DNA of 9,333 nt, taken from CALMJB01 sp963977945 (GTDB taxonomy: Bacteria; Actinomycetota; Actinomycetes; Nanopelagicales; Nanopelagicaceae). Positions 5,602-9,333 of the stretch are shown piece by piece. The notes beneath the pieces are model-generated. The model was not told where the DNA came from. It made no database searches and worked only from the letters and a program-made list of their open reading frames with translations. The stretch lies in the NCBI GenBank assembly GCA_963977945.1, contig CAXBQO010000039.1:1-9333 (forward strand), written 5' to 3'. How positions within the stretch are numbered: position 1 is the stretch's first letter; each line of letters starts with the position of its first letter. The position numbers and the translations under genes are program-made.

Positions 5602-6857
5602 CAAAATTTATGGTTTGGCCAGAAGTTTTTGTGCCATCGCGATCTGAATCTAAAGTTCCCAGATTAAAACTAGTTGATTCCAAAAAAGGTGCGAACAAGC
5701 AAACCGAAATAGTTCCGAGTGATGCAAACGGCTCTTTTGATTTATATGTCTGTGGAATCACGCCTTACGATGCGACTCATTTAGGACATGCTGCTACATA
5801 TTTAAGTTTTGATTTAATAAATAGATATTTAAGCTATTCAGGATTAGCGGTTAATTACCTACAAAACATTACCGACGTTGATGACCCGCTCTTTGTCCGA
5901 GCAAGTCGCGACAAAGTCGATTGGCAAGAGTTAGGTAAAAGCCAAGTTCAATTATTCGCCGATGACATGACTTATTTGCGAGTACTACCACCAAAGAAAT
6001 TTGTTTCGGTATCAGAGAGAATAGAAAAGTTTGCGTTAGCAGTGGAGAAATTGCTCAAATCTGGCGCTGCCTACAAACTTGAAAACGATATCTATTTTGA
6101 CCTAACTTCCTATTTGAAAAATAACCCTCTTCCTGTTGAAGATGCTGAAAAAATTTTTGAAGAGCGTGGTGGAGATCCGAATCGCTCTGGGAAGAAAACC
6201 AAATTTGATCCAATAATGTGGTGCGGCCCAAGAGAAAACGAACCTTCCTGGATGACAGTTTTAGGTAAAGGTAGACCAGGTTGGCACATTGAATGCGTGG
6301 TGATTGCTACCGAGGATGCGGGCATAAATCGAAATTGTTCACTAGATATGCAAGGCGGTGGCAGTGATTTAATTTTCCCGCATCATTTTATGTGCGATGC
6401 AATTAATAGAGCCTTAAATGGCAAACCCTTTGCAGAGTATTTCATTCATAGCGGAATGCTCGGCTTAGATGGTGAAAAAATGTCTAAATCTAAAGGAAAT
6501 TTAGTTTTTGTTTCCACTTACCGTAAACAAAATTTGGACCCAATGGTTCTACGTTGGGCAATTATTAAAGATCATTATCAGTCAGATCGAATGTGGAGTG
6601 AAGAAAAGATTGCAACAGCAAAAAATGAATTAGAGATAGTCCGCACCGCGCTCGCTTTACAATCATGCCAGCCAGTTGAATCCATAATTGAGCAGTCGTT
6701 ATTAGATCTTTCAAACAATCTTGATGTGAACGCAGCATTAATGAAAGTTATCGATTGGGCAAAAACCAGCTTGAACTCTGCTAATTCGCAAGGTTTCAAA
6801 AATGAAACTGGGTTAATGTCTAGATTTTTAGATAGCGTTCTCGGTATCGCGCTTTAA
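5598..6857 (+). CDS. mshC: Cysteine--1-D-myo-inosityl 2-amino-2-deoxy-alpha-D-glucopyranoside ligase
   Basis: ATP-dependent ligation of L-cysteine to GlcN-Ins, the third biosynthetic step to mycothiol, the main low-molecular-weight thiol of actinobacteria. The 419-residue protein is a shortened cysteinyl-tRNA synthetase: YVCGITPYDATHLGHA (51-66) with zinc ligand Cys52 and the HIGH-type HLGH; NITDVDDPL; GRPGWHIEC with Cys233; GGGSDLIFPHH (253-263); and the signature EKMSKSKGN (293-301). The DPIMW and ERGGDP segments and the lack of the anticodon-binding C-terminal domain of CysS (about 460 residues) favour MshC. The N-terminal MVWPEVFVP segment before the Rossmann fold is typical of MshC; ATG 5610 is an alternative start giving exactly that N-terminus. 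Neither ATG has a Shine-Dalgarno. The gene follows the kinase-like gene by 30 bases and is probably in the same transcript. Confidence 0.95.
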   Translation: MTKFMVWPEVFVPSRSESKVPRLKLVDSKKGANKQTEIVPSDANGSFDLYVCGITPYDATHLGHAATYLSFDLINRYLSYSGLAVNYLQNITDVDDPLFVRASRDKVDWQELGKSQVQLFADDMTYLRVLPPKKFVSVSERIEKFALAVEKLLKSGAAYKLENDIYFDLTSYLKNNPLPVEDAEKIFEERGGDPNRSGKKTKFDPIMWCGPRENEPSWMTVLGKGRPGWHIECVVIATEDAGINRNCSLDMQGGGSDLIFPHHFMCDAINRALNGKPFAEYFIHSGMLGLDGEKMSKSKGNLVFVSTYRKQNLDPMVLRWAIIKDHYQSDRMWSEEKIATAKNELEIVRTALALQSCQPVESIIEQSLLDLSNNLDVNAALMKVIDWAKTSLNSANSQGFKNETGLMSRFLDSVLGIAL

Positions 6858-6880
6858 TCGCACTTTAAACGCACACAAAG

Positions 6881-6886
6881 TAGAAT
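6881..6886 (+). promoter_or_regulatory. Candidate -10 element for a leaderless metH mRNA
   Basis: TAGAAT, close to the TATAAT consensus, ends seven bases before the metH ATG, and no Shine-Dalgarno is present in the 36-base gap after mshC. metH may therefore have its own leaderless promoter in addition to any read-through. No good -35 is visible. Confidence 0.45.
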
Positions 6887-6893
6887 TATCCCA

Positions 6894-9023
6894 ATGGTTT
6901 CTACGATTTCTACCCTGCGTAAAGCGTTGAGTGAGCGGGTGGTGATTGCAGATGGTGCTATGGGCACAATGTTGCAATCGGCCAATCCGTCGATGGCTGA
7001 TTTTCAAAACCATGAAGGTTGCAACGAAATATTAAATATCACCCGACCAGAACTGGTCGCGCAAATTCATCGCGAATATTTCAAGGCCGGTGTCGACGCG
7101 GTTGAAACCAATACTTTTGGTGCGAACTTAGGAAATTTATCGGAATATGAAATTCCAGAACGCATATATGAATTGTCTTTGGCTGGAGCGCAGATAGCCA
7201 GAAAAGTTGCTGATGAATTTACAACTGCGCAGAATCCAAAATGGGTAATTGGATCAATGGGGCCAGGCACAAAATTGCCGACATTGGGCCACATTGATTA
7301 TCAAACACTTCGTGATGCTTACGAAAAATGTGCTCAAGGATTAATTGATGGTGGTGCAGACGCATTATTAATAGAAACCACTCAGGACCTATTGCAAGCT
7401 AAAGCAGCGGTTAATGGCGCCAGAAACGCACGTGCAATTGAGCAGGCAAAGCAAAATGGACGGGATATTTTGATAATTGCACAAGTAACTGTTGAAACCA
7501 CCGGAACTATGTTGCTTGGAACTGAAATTGGAGCTGCATTAAATGCATTAGCGCCACTAGGTATTGATTTGATCGGTCTTAATTGCGCAACCGGACCTGC
7601 AGAAATGAGTGAGCACTTAAGAGTTCTTTCTCAACAAGCGACTATTGGTATTTCCGTTATGCCAAATGCTGGATTACCAATTTTGCAAGATGGTGGAGCT
7701 AAATATCCGTTAACTCCAACTGAATTAGCTGATTGGCTCTCGCAATTTGTAAATGAGTTTGGTTTGAATTTAATTGGCGGTTGTTGTGGAACTACCCCGG
7801 AACATTTAAAAGCGGTGGTAGAAAAATTAGGTGGGGCAAAAACAAAAAAGCGCATACCTAAACCAGATATTGGTGCCTCCTCTTTGTATCAATTTGTTCC
7901 GTGGCGTCAGCAAAATACTTATATGGCGGTAGGGGAGCGAACCAATGCAAATGGTTCTCGTGCATTCCGAGACAGATTGCTTGAAGAAGATTGGGAAAAA
8001 TGTGTAGAGATTGCCCGCGATCAAATTAAAGAGGGCGCACACATGCTCGATCTCTCGGTTGACTATGTTGGCCGAGATGGTGCTAGCGATATGAAGCAAT
8101 TAGCTTCACGCTTTGCAACTACTTCAACATTGCCAATTGTGTTGGATTCCACCGAACCTGCAGTTTTGAAATCTGGATTGGAATGTCTTGGTGGTAGATC
8201 AGTAATTAATTCTGTGAATTTTGAGGATGGCGATGGTCCTAATTCTCGTTACGCGCGGATACTTCCATTAATTAAGGAACACGGTTGTTCAGTAATTGGC
8301 TTGACCATCGATGAACAAGGACAGGCTCGTGAATGTGAATGGAAACTTAAAGTTGCTCGCCGAATAATTGATGATTTAACCAAGAATCATGGCGTAAATG
8401 TTGAAGATATAGCGATTGATTGCCTAACTTTTCCGATTGCAACCGGCCAAGATGAAACTCGACGAGATGGATTAGAGACACTTTTAGCGATTGAAAAACT
8501 TCATCAAGAGTATCCAAATGTGCAATCAATTCTTGGAATCAGCAATATTTCTTTTGGATTAAACCCAGCAGCGCGCGTGGTATTAAATTCAGTTTTTTTA
8601 TCGGAAGCAACCAAAGTTGGCCTAACCAGCGCAATCGTGCATCCTTCAAAAATTATGCCGCTAGCTAAAATCCCACAAGAACAACTACAAGCCGCTCTCG
8701 ATCTAATTTATGACCGACGAAAATTTGATGACAATGGCAATAAGGTTTTTGATCCATTAACTAAATTTCTAGAGATTTTTGCTGATGTAAAAATGGAATC
8801 TGGACCAAAGAATCGTCTCGCTGAGTATGAAAAATTATCAACCGCTGATCGATTAGCTCAGCGAATTATTGATGGCGAGAAAAATGGTTTAGCTGAAGAT
8901 TTAGAAAGTGCGAGGGGCGAAGGTTTAACTGCCTTAACGATAATTAATGATCATTTATTATGCGTTGGCTATTCAAAGTTTGAAACACATGTGCAACCAA
9001 CTTGTCGAGGTGCACGCAATTAA
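6894..9023 (+). CDS. metH: Cobalamin-dependent methionine synthase, truncated in the cap domain
   Basis: MetH transfers a methyl group from 5-methyltetrahydrofolate via cobalamin to homocysteine, giving methionine. The 709-residue frame contains the homocysteine-binding barrel (about 10-315) with ADGAMGT (19-25) and zinc ligands Cys231 (GLNCATGP), Cys297 and Cys298 (GGCCGTTPEH). Next comes the folate-binding barrel (about 345-610) with GERTNANGSRAF and SNISFGLNP, then the first helices of the cobalamin cap domain (LAQRIIDGEKNGL to TIINDHLL, ending at residue 689). Actinobacterial MetH is usually near 1150-1200 residues. Here the expected AGMKTVGELF-like continuation is replaced by 20 unrelated residues and a stop; no other frame restores it. 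Missing are the DxHxxG cobalamin site and the AdoMet reactivation domain, so this product could not bind B12. It is either a disrupted gene or a contig-end chimera. Confidence 0.9.
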   Translation: MVSTISTLRKALSERVVIADGAMGTMLQSANPSMADFQNHEGCNEILNITRPELVAQIHREYFKAGVDAVETNTFGANLGNLSEYEIPERIYELSLAGAQIARKVADEFTTAQNPKWVIGSMGPGTKLPTLGHIDYQTLRDAYEKCAQGLIDGGADALLIETTQDLLQAKAAVNGARNARAIEQAKQNGRDILIIAQVTVETTGTMLLGTEIGAALNALAPLGIDLIGLNCATGPAEMSEHLRVLSQQATIGISVMPNAGLPILQDGGAKYPLTPTELADWLSQFVNEFGLNLIGGCCGTTPEHLKAVVEKLGGAKTKKRIPKPDIGASSLYQFVPWRQQNTYMAVGERTNANGSRAFRDRLLEEDWEKCVEIARDQIKEGAHMLDLSVDYVGRDGASDMKQLASRFATTSTLPIVLDSTEPAVLKSGLECLGGRSVINSVNFEDGDGPNSRYARILPLIKEHGCSVIGLTIDEQGQARECEWKLKVARRIIDDLTKNHGVNVEDIAIDCLTFPIATGQDETRRDGLETLLAIEKLHQEYPNVQSILGISNISFGLNPAARVVLNSVFLSEATKVGLTSAIVHPSKIMPLAKIPQEQLQAALDLIYDRRKFDDNGNKVFDPLTKFLEIFADVKMESGPKNRLAEYEKLSTADRLAQRIIDGEKNGLAEDLESARGEGLTALTIINDHLLCVGYSKFETHVQPTCRGARN

Positions 9024-9333
9024 CAATTTATGGTAAGAATGTAAAGAACGGCAACTGAAAAATAATACTATAGTAAACGTCAAAGAAATAATAACCCTCC
9101 TATGACGTCACCACCCACTGAAACACACTCCACCTTGAAAGAAAAGAGAAAGAGAACCTGGAAGACGCCAACGCCAAGATAGAGCAACTGAGTCCCACTG
9201 GTCGGATGACCGGCCCGAAAGATTCCCTTTCTGGCCGGCGCCCAATTGGCTAGAGTGAACTGACCCATTCGCAGAAGGGAAACATTTCGTTACTTTATGC
9301 TTCCCCTCTTTTTCCGTCTAACCTGGCGCTACG
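8961..9333. other. Unassigned tail replacing the rest of metH
   Basis: After base 8960 the sequence no longer matches MetH. The first 63 bases extend the metH frame with unrelated residues to a TAA. The following 310 bases hold no convincing gene: all frames are short or lack a Shine-Dalgarno, and codon content is unlike the neighbours (purine-rich 9137-9180, GC-rich 9181-9240 with 37 G/C of 60). I see no tRNA, insertion-sequence end, CRISPR repeat or recognisable protein. A strong hairpin lies at 9210-9238 and palindromes TGACGTCA (9103-9110) and CCAATTGG (9242-9249) occur. An assembly or amplification chimera, or foreign inserted DNA, explains it best. Confidence 0.6.
9210..9238. other. Strong GC-rich hairpin
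   Basis: CCGGCC (9210-9215) pairs with GGCCGG (9233-9238); after one C/T mismatch, GAAAG (9217-9221) pairs with CTTTC (9227-9231) around the loop ATTCC. This gives eleven base pairs with a five-base loop. No T-tract follows on either strand, so it is not a standard intrinsic terminator. It lies in the unassigned tail and its role is unknown. Confidence 0.55.

Noticed and set aside
5598..6857. Cysteinyl-tRNA synthetase instead of MshC
   Set aside because: Length of 419, no anticodon-binding domain, MshC-type N-terminus and placement after the SCO1664 trio all favour MshC.
7067..8529. Several minus-strand frames opposite metH
   Set aside because: They are antisense shadows of a strongly conserved gene, without motifs or ribosome binding sites.
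8961..9023. Simple frameshift in metH
   Set aside because: Neither of the other two frames after 8960 reads anything like the MetH cap domain, so a single-base error does not explain the break.
9103..9110. TGACGTCA palindrome as a regulatory site
   Set aside because: An eight-base palindrome is expected by chance at this length and no promoter context supports it.
9103..9183. Plus-strand 26-codon frame starting at ATG 9103
   Set aside because: No plus-strand Shine-Dalgarno (the CCTCCT before it is on the wrong strand) and composition is just charged repeats; the coiled-coil-like reading of 9137-9180 in another frame lacks a start codon.
9210..9238. Intrinsic terminator
   Set aside because: The stem is strong but no T-run follows on either strand.
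9080..9268. Minus-strand 62-codon frame in the right-end tail
   Set aside because: No Shine-Dalgarno before its ATG, no recognisable motif, hydrophobic low-complexity C-terminus, and it lies in sequence that may be chimeric.

Overview
The window looks like part of a low-GC actinobacterial chromosome. It carries a mycothiol ligase gene (mshC), directly preceded by three overlapping genes of actinobacterial families: an MSMEG_4193-type histidine phosphatase, a DUF3090 protein and an SCO1664-type kinase-like protein. Mycothiol synthesis is an actinobacterial trait, and I recall the same set near mshC and metH in Mycobacterium and Streptomyces. The DNA is AT-rich for that phylum, genes are tightly packed, and several genes seem to have leaderless promoters. 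This fits a streamlined aquatic actinobacterium such as the acI/Nanopelagicales type; that placement is an inference, not something a marker gene here proves.

Layout: positions 1-1217 (minus strand) read tRNA-Leu(GAG), apt, tdk, in that transcription order. This small salvage group covers adenine to AMP and thymidine to dTMP; tdk runs off the left edge. A 127-base divergent gap containing a 12-base perfect palindrome separates it from a plus-strand M20 metallopeptidase (1345-2664, TTG start). That gene converges on an aldo/keto reductase (minus, 2661-3599), and the two share a TTAA at their stop codons. A 48-base divergent gap with back-to-back TANNNT elements, each 6 bases from a start codon, opens the main plus-strand block: phosphatase-like protein, DUF3090 protein (8-base overlap), kinase-like protein (ATGA overlap), mshC (30-base gap), metH (36-base gap with its own TAGAAT element).

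How the genes fit together: mshC attaches cysteine to glucosaminyl-inositol on the way to mycothiol, and metH makes methionine from homocysteine, so the block has a sulfur amino acid and thiol flavour. The three overlapping genes before mshC are translationally coupled and uncharacterised. One looks like a phosphoester hydrolase, one like a distant relative of type II phosphatidylinositol 4-kinases, and one has a Cys/His tail that could bind a metal. They are the best candidate for an undescribed system here.

The right end is abnormal. metH matches its family through residue 689, into the start of the cobalamin-binding cap domain, then switches at base 8961 to unrelated sequence and stops at codon 710. 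The last 373 bases resemble nothing I recognise and contain one strong hairpin. Either metH is truly interrupted or the contig is chimeric at its end.
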